NCBI GenBank assembly: GCA_002104905.1
Contig: MCFE01000280.1
Location: 39,821 to 103,820, forward strand
Source: Basidiobolus meristosporus CBS 931.73
Taxonomy: Eukaryota; Basidiobolomycota; Basidiobolomycetes; Basidiobolales; Basidiobolaceae
DNA: 64,000 nt
Direction of reading: 5' to 3'
The position numbers were made by a program, and so were the translations under genes. Shown piece after piece: positions 44,030-55,569 of this stretch. The first letter of the stretch is position 1. Every line of letters begins with the position of its first letter. A model generated the notes under the pieces. It was not told the origin of the DNA. It did no database searches and saw only the letters and a list, made by a program, of their open reading frames with translations.

Positions 44030-44829
44030 GATTGTTGAAATAATTTTATGGCTTCTAATGTTATATATACCCTAATTGTTTATGTAGACAATCAAACAAG
44101 TGAAAGGAGTGACCAGAGGAACTTGAGTAGACATAATCAAGTTTCTTAAATATTAACAGAGTATTGTGCCAATATGGTGTAAAAACATTTAGGACACTCT
44201 TCGTTGCTTGAAGATGCAATTGTGCAAGTGAGCAGCAATTCTCATCAAAAATATCCTTAGATTTGGCAAAGCATGGCAATTTTTGCTCAGATTTCTTCAA
44301 TCTGGAGCTGTACTTTCCCTATCAACAATAAGATGGTTGCCAGATGTACTTGATTGGATCTGCACATAGAGATTTTCCAAAATCAGTGAGAGTAGTTAGT
44401 CCATCCCTGTCAAATTTCAAATTGCTGCTGTAACATTTTGCTTGCATGTTTAAGTAAGACTTGTTCCAGTCAAATCAGGTAATGTTATTTTTAGTCTATT
44501 TGTATATCAGCATTATCTGATACAAAAGGAGTATGCAGTCACCTTAAAAATACACAAAAGTAAACACAGCAGTCCAAAACTACCCAATGCATGAAAAATT
44601 GTTACTTACTACATATGCTGATTAAAGACATGAAGATGCTACATTGATGGAGTTAAGTGCACTTTGAGTGCTGAATTTGTCTTACCCTGATACATTCTAT
44701 CCATAATGTACCTACATAAGACTGACTATATGGAGTGAAACACTGTGCCAAATTGTTGCAAAAAGTCCTATTTCCTATTGCTCTAAATGCATAAGCCACA
44801 CAGTGGATATTAACATCTTAAATTTGGAG
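44030..44829. other. Unassigned AT-rich repeat debris
   Basis: 800 bp with no recognised coding block. The first bases (TGTTGAAATAATT at about 44034) resemble the start of LTR-F at 47228. The stretch near 44480-44540 vaguely resembles the Gyp-1 LTR. Otherwise nothing identifiable. Confidence 0.4.
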
Positions 44830-45070
44830 GAATATAAAGCACTAAGAAAGCCACTGCATAGTGGTCCAGAATCATCCAAGAAGCTGAGAAGTCAGTGAAA
44901 CATGAACCAGCTGTCATACCAAGCAAGGCCAACAACAGAAAGTTGCCAAATTCTTTTCCTTGGAACCCAAACAGCAATTTGAGAGATAGGGAATTTACTT
45001 TTTAGAAGACTGCCCACCATTAGGAGCTACAAATAGTGGGTCCAGGTAGCAATCAACAATGTTGGGTTGC
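44830..45070 (+). pseudogene. Gyp-1 integrase fragment, strongly degraded
   Basis: DNA similarity to 37385-37600: GAAAGCCACTGCATAGTGG, AAGCTGAGAAGTCAGTGAAA, then the region of the first catalytic Asp. Frames are lost. Confidence 0.65.
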
Positions 45071-45189
45071 ACATTGGCATCTTGAACCACAGCATTCATG
45101 GGCCAGTTGGACACAGTGATTGTCTGGAAAGACAGTATGGCCTATAAAAGTAGCAAAAAGTCCAGTGATAGGATGAGATGAAAACATAT

Positions 45190-45640
45190 GTATATCCCAG
45201 ATAGAGAATGCAGCATCTTTGCTACAATGAAGCCTACAGAATAAACCAATTAACTCATGGAAGGGATAGATTGTGATGTTGGTGCCAATGCCCTAAGTCA
45301 AATTAAATTAAAGAGTTGGGAAGCCATTGAGTGTGGTTTTGAAGAGTGGGACTATTTTTAAAATGCTCTGAGAAGTGTATTGTGCCATCCTTAGCGGGCC
45401 AGCATGCCATGGGAATACCAAGAACATAAGACTCAGATAGAGAGCTTGACCTGCTCCTTGACTGATATCCTGCATTCCAACAAACATTCTATTTTTGAGC
45501 CAATATTTGAATGGACAATGGATATCTCAAGAACGGTAGCAGCCATCAAATGCAGAATAATAAGTATGCTACAGTTCATAGCTGATCACCCTCAAGAGCC
45601 TTTCATAAGCAGAGCTGGAGGCTTCTAGCAAGAAATAAGG
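45190..45640 (+). pseudogene. CACTA companion gene X1 fragment
   Basis: Reads ISQIENAASLLQ, VECGFEEWDYF, SMPWEYQEHKTQIESL and HPQEPFISRAGGF. These match VECNNEEWANI, GIPWYHQELKAKQN and LPQEPVISRAKSS of the copy at 56877-57254. Stops separate the blocks. Confidence 0.65.
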
Positions 45641-46039
45641 TAATATAAGGTAGCAGAAGTTCACTGTTAAGGGTCAAGTATGCATAAATAGATATACAAG
45701 TGAAGCACTCAGCCATAATTACAGAGTTCAATATAGGTCTCACTCATTCAGAGCAAGAGAGAAGGACCCAGCAGTGATATATGCAAAGACAAAGTGGAGG
45801 GGAGAGGGCAAGAAAGTTAGGCTAATCCAACCTAGAGGCAAAGAAGCTTGAGACAACAGATACTGCCCTCACCAAGTAATACTCTCAATCTAGAACAGTC
45901 TGAGCTCCATAATAACAAAAGAGATATACCAACATGATAACATCTGCTTTCACAAGAGCCCAAACCATAGGCAGTTAAGCTCCTCTCCAAATGAGTATAT
46001 GAGCATGCAGCAAAAGTCATTATGTCTACTAACCTCAAA
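45641..46039. other. Unassigned sequence between two oppositely oriented X1 fragments
   Basis: No recognised motif. It probably belongs to the same degraded element as its flanks. Confidence 0.35.
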
Positions 46040-46330
46040 CTCAATAAATAGCTACTTTAGAACCCACCATTCACATATGTTTCTGCCATAGCACCCTTGG
46101 CACATTACTTTAGCTGAAATCCTACAGCTCTGTTTCATTGATTGCTGACTGATTCACATAGGTTCAGTCCTCATTCCACATTGTATACCTAGTACCTCAT
46201 CTTCAAGTTGTGATAATACATGCTTGCAAAATATAAGTATGTTTTTTTGAGAACATTTCTTGAAGTTGTGCTCCAAGCTCTTAGTGTGCCAATTATCAGT
46301 CTAAGTTCTACTGTAGGGATGCACCTATAC
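46040..46330 (-). pseudogene. CACTA companion gene X1, C-terminal block, inverted
   Basis: The minus strand reads HTKSLEHNFKKCSQKNIL, matching HIKRLQHFFKSSAKENAL near 56190 and the copy near 54640. Orientation is opposite to the X1 fragment at 45190-45640, so this locus has been inverted or is composite. Confidence 0.6.
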
Positions 46331-46399
46331 TGAACATGGGGACTGATGCTTCAAAGTTTGGAAGGCAAAGTTGAACATATTGCTAGGGGAAGCAGTAAT

Positions 46400-47141
46400 T
46401 GTTGAAATATTGAGCTATTTAGTATCATTCAGTAGCTAAAGATTTACTTAGCAGTTTTAGACTGGTTTTGGTCACTGTAGGACTAGTCTATAGCCCTAAG
46501 TTTGCAAGTTTCTGTTGATATATTGGACTATTTTGTATCATTCTGCAGCTAAATATTTACTTAACAATTCTTGACTAGTCTTGGTCACTGTGGGACTAGT
46601 CTACAGCTCTAACATTGCCACTTGCTACAGATTTATGATCTTATGATTATTCCCCTATAGTCAGGATCAAATTAGCACTAATACTAACTGTTATGTACTA
46701 ACCATGAAACTGTTACAGAATGCTCCTGAATATTGAGAAACCCTCCTTACTTAGTGTTACCGCTGTATCACTTCTACTAAGGTATAAATACTGAGCTTCT
46801 TTACTAACAAACAACAGTTCAACTATTATCACTATTTCTTGATAAGTACCTTGTATCCAAATCACTTCTTAAATTGCAACAGTTTCTTCATATCTATGAT
46901 CCTATGATTATTCACCTGTAGTACATATCAAATCAACACATTTTACCAAACACTATGTAGTAACCCTGAAACTGTTACAGAATGCTCCTCAATGTTAAGA
47001 AGCTATCCTTATTAGTGTTACTGCTGTATTACTTCTGCAAAGGTATTAATACTGAGCCTCTTTATGAGTAAACAGCAGTTCAACTTTCATCACTATTTCT
47101 AGATTAGTTCTAATATTCAAATCACTTCTTAAATTGCAGCA
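46400..47141 (+). repeat. 5' LTR of Copia-B2, interrupted by a solo LTR
   Basis: TGTTGAAATATTG at 46400 to AAATTGCAGCA at 47141. The two outer parts sum to 368 bp once the inner 369-bp LTR and one GTTTC are removed, the family length. Confidence 0.9.
46513..46881 (+). repeat. Copia-B solo LTR nested in a Copia-B LTR
   Basis: 369 bp, TGTTGATATATTGG to AAATTGCAACA, with an exact 5-bp target duplication GTTTC (46508-46512 and 46882-46886). A TATAAAT box is conserved. Confidence 0.95.
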
Positions 47142-47159
47142 TGTTTTGAGCCCTGATTG

Positions 47160-50100
47160 ACTTTCTCTACGCTAAAGTTGATCTCTATTAGCAAACAAAA
47201 CAATACAAACATCTTTCCTGCAAAGGATGTTGAAATAATTAGGAATCCACCTAATTATTAATATATTATGAACTAGCACCAAGTTAAGTGATGTATTTCA
47301 GATGATTAACTTAGAAATTAGTTTGTAAGATATTTGCTAATTATTAGAAATTAGTGAAGTACAGAATTTTGAGAAAATCAGAAACTTATCCAAATAAACT
47401 GAAACTTGGCACAGACTCCCCTAATAATGACCAAATAGTTGTATGTACAAAGCTCTGCAATAAATATAAGTATTGTGTTGCAACTCAATAAAATAACAAG
47501 TGAATATCATGTAAGTCTTCTAATTCTCCAATTCACTTCCAATATATCTCTCTAATATTTCAACAAAGGAGTGGTCTAATAGGAAGAACTACAAACTTTG
47601 GAGAATCAAGATGCACATCCACTTTGAGAAAAGAAAACTTTGGAATATAGTAACAGGAAAAGATTTTGAGCACAGAGGAACATCAGAAGAAGTGGAAAAG
47701 ATTCAACAGCAGGAGATAAAGGCCATTAATGCCATATGTGTCAATGTGCAAGATTCCTTTGTTGGACAAATCCATGCATCAAATACTGCCAAATCATCAT
47801 GTGAGTCCCTAGAGAAGATCTTTAGTGCAAAGTAGTATCCAACAAGCTTTATTTCAATCACAAGTTTGTCAACATGAGAAAGAAGCCAGAAGATTACATG
47901 CCACAACTCATTACCAGAATAGAGACACTTGCAGAAGAACTTAGCAGTATCAGTGCCGGTTTAGATGATAAATAAAAGAAACTATGTCTGCTTTGCAGCC
48001 TACCACACAAGTATGAGCCACTCATACATTCTGTTGAAAGCAGAGAAGACAATTTGACATTAGACTATGTCAAAGGAAGACTTCTCCTTGCAGAAGTCAG
48101 ACAAAATGATCAAGCAGTGAAAATTGATGACAATGCTTTATTCAGTTCAGAAAGGCACTGAGAAAAGAAGGGAAAGCAACTAAACCAAAGAAAACATGGT
48201 TGCAGTGACTACTGTAGGAAGCCAGGACACTGAGCAAGAGAAGGCAAGAAGCAATAAGCAGACAAAAGACAGAAACTGGAGAAGGCAAACCATGTAACTA
48301 GTTATGAACTGTTATTTGTAGCCGTACAAGAGAGTGTAAGTAACCAAAGTGCTGAATGGTATATTGTCTCTGGAGCATCACTGTATATTTGTGATATAAA
48401 GGAGTGGCTCAGCAACTCAAAGATTATGCCTGTAATAAAGGTTAATCATAGAGATAACTCTGCACTAGAAGCTACTGCTGGTGGGTCTATACACTTAATA
48501 TGAGAAATATCTCAGGGGCTGCAACATCAAAACTGACTAATGTACTCAATGTACCTGGAATAGCTTAGAATCTACTCTCAGTCAGCAAAGCAACAACTCA
48601 GGGACTTAAATTCGTTTCACTAAGCTGAGCTGCTCAATATCAAGTGAATATGGACACATATTAGCTTTGGGAACAAGAGATTACAATGTATGTAACTTGC
48701 AATGCACAATCACAGTAGCTGAGTCTGTCAAAATTGCTGAGACTAATGAAACTAGCTAGCAGACATGATATGGGAGGCCAGCACACATTGGGGAGCAGTA
48801 AATGAGCCAATTGATGAAAATTCAGCTTGTTTTGGGCCTAAATTACTCAATTCTGGTCAAATGGAGTGCTTGTAAGGGGTGTTTATTTGGCAAACAAGCT
48901 TGGAAAAATTACAGAAGCTCAGGAGGCAATGACGCTACCAAAATATTGGCTATGGTATACTCAGATATATGTGGGCCCATTATAACCCTGTACTTTGGAG
49001 CCAAGAGATACTTTATGGCATTTATTGATGACAACAAAAGATATATATGGGTGTACTTTTGCAAAACTAAGGATGAGGCTTTAGAGATTTTTATTCACTT
49101 TAAGAACATGGCAGAGGCACCCATTGGGTGTAGATTGAAGGTACTATGAATTGATCAATGAGAAGCATACTGCTCAAAGGGGCTTGCAATGTAACTTTAA
49201 TCTACTGATATACTTCAGCAGACCACTGTTCCACATACTCCACAGTAAAATGGAGTAGCAAAACATGCAAATAGAGCTATTGCAGAGATAGGAAGATCTA
49301 TGCTACATGATAAGGGATTGGACTACAAGTCCTAAGCCAAATCTGTTGCTACCACAGTATACACAAGAATAGATGCCCAACAACAGCACTATGCTCTTCT
49401 ACACCCTTTGAAGCATACACAGGCAAAAAATTGGATCTCCAGCAATTCAGGATCTTTGGCAGTGGTGTCTTTTATAACATCCCTGACAAAAAACACTCAG
49501 ATCTGGAAGCAAAGAGTAGAAAAGGGATCTTTCTTGGGTATTGTGGCAATACTAAAGGGTATAGAGTGTATGATGGCAAAATTCAGAAGCTGATCAAGAG
49601 CAGGGATGTTGTATTTGAGGAGAATTTAGATCAGAAAGCCATTGATATCAGTGACCAGCTGCCTGATGATGCAATCACCACCAATGAAGTAGATACGTAG
49701 CTACTTCAGCCAGATATGAAAAATAACTCTACCAGTTTCAGATCAGAGAAGATTCTCCCTGTTAGGAGATTCATCAGAACAAGAAATGCCCATGGATCCT
49801 GGTGGCAGATAAGTTCATGAAGAAGCTTATCTTGTCCAATGTGCCAATCCTCAGAATCTGGAGTAGGCAATGCAAGTTCCAGATGCTATTATGTGGCAAC
49901 AAGGCATGCAGGAGGAGTACCAAACACTCATCAAGGCAAAAATGTGGGAGTTGGTAGACTTTCCAAGTTTGAGAAAGGTAATAGGATATAGATGGGTCAT
50001 AAGATCAGGATAACCTCAGATGGCACCATTGATTAGTACAAGGCTAGATTGGTGGCAAAAGGCTATTCCCAGATCTAGGAGCTAGACTTTGAAGAAACAC

Positions 50101-51404
50101 TTGCTCTGGTAGCCAAGTTAAACTCCATTGGGACAATTCTAGCCCTTGCTGCTGTACACAGGTAAGATCTACACCAAATGGACATCAATACAGCCTTTCT
50201 AAATGGGAATTTGCAAAAAACTGCATATATGGAGCAACCAGACAGCTTTATAGATGCAAAAGGACCCCATAAGGTTTGCAGACTTAGAAAATTGTTGCAT
50301 GGGCTTAAGCAGACACCTAGAGCATGGGATGCCTAGATTAACACTTTGTTAGAGGAGAATGGGTTCACTTGTAGTACTGCAGATCACAGTATACATGTGA
50401 AGCAGCTCAAAAGGGTGTAATCATTGTATTTCTTTATATGTACAACCTAATAACAGCTACAAGTGACCAGGAGGCACTTAAACATACAAAATTAGATCTC
50501 TTCAGCAAGCTTATGCTGAAAGATCTTGGAGAATGAGCTATTTTCTTAGAATTAAAGTCAAATTTGACATTCCTATGCAGAAATTGTGCTGAATCAGTCT
50601 AAGAACATCAGGGACACTGTTTGATGCTTCAAGATGAAAATTTGCAATCTAGCAACTACCCCTATAAGTGATAATCTAAACTGAGCAAATTTCAACTAGT
50701 TTTAGGTGCAAATGGGTCAAATATGGACCAAGACATCCCTATCAATCAATGGTTGGTAGTCTGATGTACTTAATGGTGTCTACATGCTCATATATTAAAG
50801 TAGCAGTTGGAGTAGTCTGCCAATTCATGCAGAATTATGGATCAGATTGTATTACAGCTGTTAAGCAGATTTTCAGATATCTTCAAGATACTATAAATAT
50901 AGTACTGAAATACTCCGGAGCAGCTAATGGACAAAAGCTTGATGGTTATACTGATTCAAATTGAGGTAGGAATCTGACTGACTGATGCTCTGCCACTGGG
51001 TATATATTTCTTTATGCTAGTGAAGCTAATACTTGGAATTATTAGAAATAAACAACTGTGGCCTTATTTACAACTGAAGCTGATTATATGGCTGCTTATC
51101 AAGCAACTGAGGAGGCTATACAGCTACAAGAATTATTCAAAGACTTAGGCTTTTGTTTGGACAAACCAACATGAATAGACAAAGATAATCAAAGTTGTAT
51201 TGCATTGGCTAGGAATCCTACTAATCATGCCAGAACTAAGCACATAAATACACAACTTCACTCTGTGAGGGAAGCTGTAGAAAATAACTTGGTAGCATTA
51301 GTGAAGTGTCTGCTGACAAAATGGTGGCAGATATACTTACAAAACCACTGGCTAGACCACAATTTGAGAATATCACAGAGGAATTAGGATCAAGATATCC
51401 CTTA
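47160..51404 (+). pseudogene. Copia-B2 gag-pol, strongly degraded
   Basis: Collinear with Copia-B1 gag-pol. Gag: YKLWRIKMHIHFEKRKLWN near 47590-47640. The zinc knuckle near 48195-48240 has lost Cys residues. Protease DSGA reads as V-S-G-A near 48368. Integrase pieces lie at 48802-49149 and 49250-49430; the second catalytic Asp block (SDNGGEY) is destroyed near 49150. The linker is at 49431-49700. The reverse transcriptase is fragmentary, with the YVDD box reading Y-M-Y-N (TAC AAC at 50441-50446). RNase H lies near 50930-51140. Roughly a dozen stops and frameshifts: much older than B1. Confidence 0.9.
47228..47565 (+). repeat. Solo LTR of a third small LTR family (LTR-F), 338 bp
   Basis: TGTTGAAATAATTAGG to CTAATATTTCAACA, with an exact 5-bp duplication AAGGA (47223-47227 and 47566-47570). 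It lies in the gag start of Copia-B2, at a position aligned with AAGGAGAGG of Copia-B1 (39077-39085). AAATATAA near 47463 may be its TATA box. No full element of this family is in the window. Confidence 0.92.
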
Positions 51405-51416
51405 GTTGAGGGGGGG

Positions 51417-51783
51417 TGTTGAGATATTGTACTATTAGGTATCATTCAGCAGCTAGAGATTTACTAACATTTTAGGCTAGTCTTGGTCACTGTTGAACTA
51501 ATTTGCAACCTTAACTTGGCCATTTTCATTACATATATGATCCCATGATTATTCCCCTATAGTCAAGATCAAGTTAACACACTTTACCAAACACTTTGTA
51601 CTAACCCTGATACTGTTACAGAATGCTCCTGAATGCTGAGAAACTCTCCTTGCTTAATGTTAGAGCTTTGTTATCTCTATAAAGGTATATATACTGAGCC
51701 TCTTTATTAAAAACAACAGTTCAACTATTTTCACTATTTCTTGATAAGTGTCTTATATCCAAATCACTTCATAAATTGCAACA
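51417..51783 (+). repeat. 3' LTR of Copia-B2
   Basis: 367 bp, TGTTGAGATATTG to AAATTGCAACA, preceded by the purine tract GTTGAGGGGGGG (51405-51416). Confidence 0.92.
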
Positions 51784-52117
51784 GTAGATTGGATAATGCT
51801 TTAGGAGGAAAATGACCCCCCAAAGATATAGCAGTTGAAGTCTTAAAGTACCAGAAGAAAGGATAAAGAATCTCAAACAACATTTGGCTCACTGTTGAAG
51901 AAGCATTGCTGATTTGGTTCTCATGGATGAAAAAAAATTGTCTCAGCCCTGAAGTCCACAACAGATGATTCAATCAAACCATCTATATGGAAGTCTACTG
52001 CAACACAAATAAAGAAAGTCTAGTACCAATGGGAAGGAATAAGCATTACCTTAATATGTAATTATAACTACCAAAGGAGATACTAGGACCCTATGGAAAT
52101 AACAGTGACCATATTTG
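51784..52117. other. Unassigned sequence
   Basis: No clear coding block. It lies between the Copia-B2 LTR and a plus-strand Copia-A fragment, and may be degraded Copia-A gag. Confidence 0.35.
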
Positions 52118-52640
52118 CAGCTACTGCAAAAGCAAAGGACATACATCAGACCAGTACTTGAAAAGAAGAGCTACTCTATGTAACAGACATTGCCAAGAAC
52201 CTACTATCACCCAGCAAGGCCACAGCAGAAAAACTTAGTTTCAGTTATGACCAGCCTGAAGGTGGAATTGCTGATCAAAATGGTGCTCATTTTACTTTAG
52301 GTATCAGAGATCAAAGTCTTTCCAAGCTGACCTACATTCAATCATACCTGGAAGCCAATATAAGTAACCTAACAAAGAAGCTCCAGTGCATAGGCACAGG
52401 AGACTTGGACTCATCAGTTTGCTTATTTGGGCAAAATGTTTGAAAATCAGCTAATATCTGGTGCAGAAATTATTCCCACCCATGATTAGGAGGGCAGTGA
52501 AAGCTGCATATATAAGAAATAAACCCAACCATCATTCAAAGCTCTTTAGATGCCACAAAGCTCTTCATCCACTTCTACAAAACCTGTAGGATATAGCCAG
52601 GGAATACTCTCCCACACCCTCCACAGCTACATGTGTTACA
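52118..52640 (+). pseudogene. Copia-A fragment on the plus strand: zinc knuckle, protease, pre-integrase
   Basis: CSYCKSKGHTSDQ near 52117-52160, LLYVTDIAKNLLSPSKATAE near 52180-52240, GIADQNGAHFTLGIRDQS, then LTYIQSYLEANISN (52328-52372) and pre-integrase debris. The DSGA region is deleted between the first two blocks. This is the only Copia-A copy here on the plus strand. Confidence 0.78.
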
Positions 52641-52699
52641 AGTCTTGTTATAAAAGTTAAATAGGAATATGGAGTTTAGCTAGTATTGTACTTACTAAA

Positions 52700-53789
52700 G
52701 CTTGAACTGATTTTAATTAAGGTTCTAGCAGCTCCTTGTTTCAGATCCATACACTACGTAAAATGACAATTGCTGGGTGGTGTTGTGTACTCTGATTTTG
52801 CATGCAAAATTCACTTGGTCTATATACTATCCCATCTACTGACAGCTCTATTTGCATACTTGGTCAGCATTTTTCCAAATAATCCATTAAACTGCTCAGT
52901 GACTCTTTTAGTTCCAGGGTGATATGCAGAGGTTTTCAAGTTTTTGATCTGCTGTATTTCCCGGTAGGCTTCTAATGTCTTTGCCATAAAGTTTGCTCCT
53001 CTATCAAATAAAATTTCTACAGGGCATCCAAACTTCATAATGATCCTATTGTAGTTGAATCTTGTAGCTTCTTGTTCACTGGCTACAAGTACTGCTTTAG
53101 CCACTGGCCATTTAGTTGCATGGTCAATTGCTACTAGGATCCAATGGTTGCATATCCTGGTAGTTGCCAGTCTTCCAATAAAGTTGCTTCCCCATCTTTC
53201 TAATGGTCTTCCATGCTCCAAGGGATAAAGTCCAGCAAATCTCTATGGTTGGCCATAGTGGATTTGTCAATTTGGGCATTTTTTCACTAGCTTCTCAATA
53301 ACTTGCTTCATTCTGGGCCACCATGCTTTGGCTTTCACAAGGCTTTGGATTCCTTTGATTCCAAAATGTCTACATCTATTGTATAGCATATGTACTATAT
53401 CCAGGCAAGCAACATAAGGGCAATAGGCAATAGGGCTTCCATTAATAATTTGGTAGAGTGTTTCATCTTGTACCACATATTTGCTGGCTTCATCCTGAAT
53501 TATATTCTTGATCTCTTCATCCACCTCATTAGCAATGGCTTGGTCCTCCAGGTACTTTAGTAATAAGCTAGGCCAATCTGACCAATGCACCAAGTTTGGT
53601 TGTGCAGCTTGCTCTAATCTTGATGAGGTATCAGGAACCGTGTCATTTTTCCCAGGGCAGTAGAAATTCCTAAGTCAGATTGCTGAATGTATTTACTTCA
53701 TCTTGTCATTCTTCTGGAGAGTACCTTCTGAGTAAATATTTACTTGTGCAAAGCATGATCTGTCTTCACAGTGCACTTGACTCCTTCAA
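52700..53789 (-). pseudogene. Gyp-1-family integrase fragment
   Basis: Minus strand: 53593-53267 has the linker and HHCC zinc region (CRHFGIKG, ending KKCPN). 53221-52820 has the core (RWGSNFIGRLATT with the first catalytic Asp read as Asn, ILFDRGANFMAKT, and TKRVTEQFNGLF). It matches 37225-37910 of Gyp-1 at about family level. One break separates the two blocks. Confidence 0.85.
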
Positions 53790-53955
53790 TGTAGCATCTC
53801 CAAACCCAGCTATATAAAAGACCATTATTAGTCCAGAACCTCTCTGCTACTATTTCTGCCACTCTCTGACAACTCTAAGATTCTGCACTTGGTTGTCACT
53901 TTGGTTCAGTTAAGTCATTCTGGAGTTTTATTACACTTTTCTCTTGTATGCAACA
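53790..53955 (+). repeat. LTR-D fragment (3' end)
   Basis: Matches the last 160 bp or so of the solo LTR at 10340-11037, through TTTTATTACACTTT to the terminal CAACA. Confidence 0.75.
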
Positions 53956-55200
53956 CAGAGCTGCTTACTGACCTCAATGCTCAGGCAGATAAGAATGTAG
54001 CAAATGCAGTAACTCCAGTGGAAGACCAGTAAGTGAATGCATAATATCACCACCACTAACACTGGCAAGTGTGTTGTCAGGTCATACAAAAGTACTGATG
54101 CAACAATTAGGTCTGATAGCTAATAAGATAGATGCAACAACCTACAGAAATCAGCAAAAGCTTCAGAAACAGGATGAGCTGATAGCACATTTAGAGCAAT
54201 TGGTATCCCAGGTAGAGAATGCAGTATCTTTGCTGCAAAGAAGGGACTGAGGTAGCTCCATGTAGCAGCTAAGAACTGAGCCATTTCCTGATGTAACAGT
54301 AAGAGAATACTGTAAAGTCTTTAAAGCACAACTACAGTGCCCAAAGAAAAGGCCCACTGAAAAATCTACCACAGCATGGAAGGAAGCAAATGTGATATTT
54401 TTACCAAAGCCTAAAAATTAAATATAGTGAAATTATGTGAAGCCTTTGAGTACAGTGATGAAAATTGAGCTAATATCCATGAGGTTATACAAAGTCTGCA
54501 GCCTTGATGTCTTCTGTTGCTGACAGAGTGAAGATCCCTCAAACTGGTAAAGTAATAACATTAAGAAATTTGAGGTTTATTATTAATCCTACAGTGAATT
54601 TTGGAGTATGATGAAGCACACAAAGAGTTTGCTGCACTTCTTTCAGAGCATTACTCAAGAGAACATACAGCAATATTGCAAGGATAAGTGGCAAAAACAA
54701 GCGGATGCAACCCTAGACCTTTAAGTGCTGGCTAAAGAACAGGATATATGAGAATCAGTGAATGAGCCATTGCATAATATTGTAGAACTCTGCCAAAGGC
54801 TTGGAAAAAGGGTGGTACTGTGGAAAGCTTGTAGTATAGTGGATCTTAATGGAGTCATTTGCAGAGTGTGAGGTTAACAGTGATGTTATTATGGTATATA
54901 GGGACTTGTGTAGGTCAGCACAATTGGTAGCTAAGTTATAATTGAAGATCCAATGGAAATGGATTCATTTGTGTGCATTTAAAGTTAGAGCATTGGTTGA
55001 GTCCAGGAGTAGGAAGTATGCAAAAGAGGTAATACCCAACCAATGTAATAAATGTAGGAGGTGATTGAGTTTCCTGGATCAGAATGCGACAGAACTGCCA
55101 GAAAGACAATCAAGAGATATTTAGATATTGTGGTGATGATAATTTTGACCAAGTCTTTTATGAGATTTGAGGTGCCTTTTTTATAAGTCTTGGCATGGCA
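53956..55200 (+). pseudogene. CACTA companion gene X1, plus-strand copy
   Basis: Blocks in the same order as the minus-strand copy at 55570-57868: NAQADKNVANAVTPVED, QLVSQVENAVSLLQRRD, RTEPFPDVTVREYC with VFKAQLQCPKKRPTEK, AWKEANVIFLPKPKN, a C-terminal block LLHFFQSITQENIQQYCKDKW (54650-54720), and a last block near 55100-55190 matching EPIKSHLYIVVMKNF. The middle block (NNEEW region) is missing. Many stops. Confidence 0.65.
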
Positions 55201-55289
55201 TCCTAGCAGCATCAATACTGCTTAGTTACAGGATTTTGATTTTTGGGATAGCCTTTGACAGAATCATCATAATCATTGATCATAGGACA

Positions 55290-55540
55290 TCATTTGAAGT
55301 ACATTTTATTTTCATTGCACTGTGTTAGGTGGTTCCCCATTAATGTCAGCTGGGAATGAAAGCCTCTGGGACTTTTGTTGCTATGAATAGTGTGATGAAG
55401 CCTTGTAGGGTAATAGTTCTTGCAGTCATAGAGATGCTCAACAAGGGATTTCCTTGAGTATATTGTGGTAGATGGTCCAAAGTGCTTGGTGTCAATCTCC
55501 TCTAATATGTCCAAAGGAGTTATGGTGGTCCCTATGAAAA
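55290..55540 (-). pseudogene. Harbinger-like transposase, N-terminal fragment
   Basis: Minus strand: LEEIDTKHFGPSTTIYSRKSL, then the NYYPTRLHHTIHSNKSPR and FHSQLTLMGNHL blocks, collinear with residues 24-84 of the intact transposase at 24834. The catalytic domain is missing. It lies just downstream of the X1 gene in the same orientation. Confidence 0.82.
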
Positions 55541-55569
55541 GTTATTGAGACAATCTTGTCAAAAGGCCA

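Larger units (their letters stand above)
46400..51783 (+). mobile_element. Copia-B2: full-length, heavily decayed copia element with nested LTRs
   Basis: 5' LTR 46400-46512 plus 46887-47141 (368 bp in all), interrupted by a solo LTR of the same family (46513-46881). A degraded primer-binding site TGTTTTGAGCCC lies at 47142-47153. Gag is interrupted by LTR-F (47228-47565). Pol runs to about 51400, then a polypurine tract and the 3' LTR (51417-51783). Flanking pentamers are GTAAT and GTAGA, possibly a worn duplication. Confidence 0.9.

Noticed and set aside
47228-47565. Initially read as another Copia-B LTR because it starts TGTTGAAATA
   Set aside because: It diverges after ten bases, is 338 rather than 369 bp, and ends ATTTCAACA, so it is a different family.
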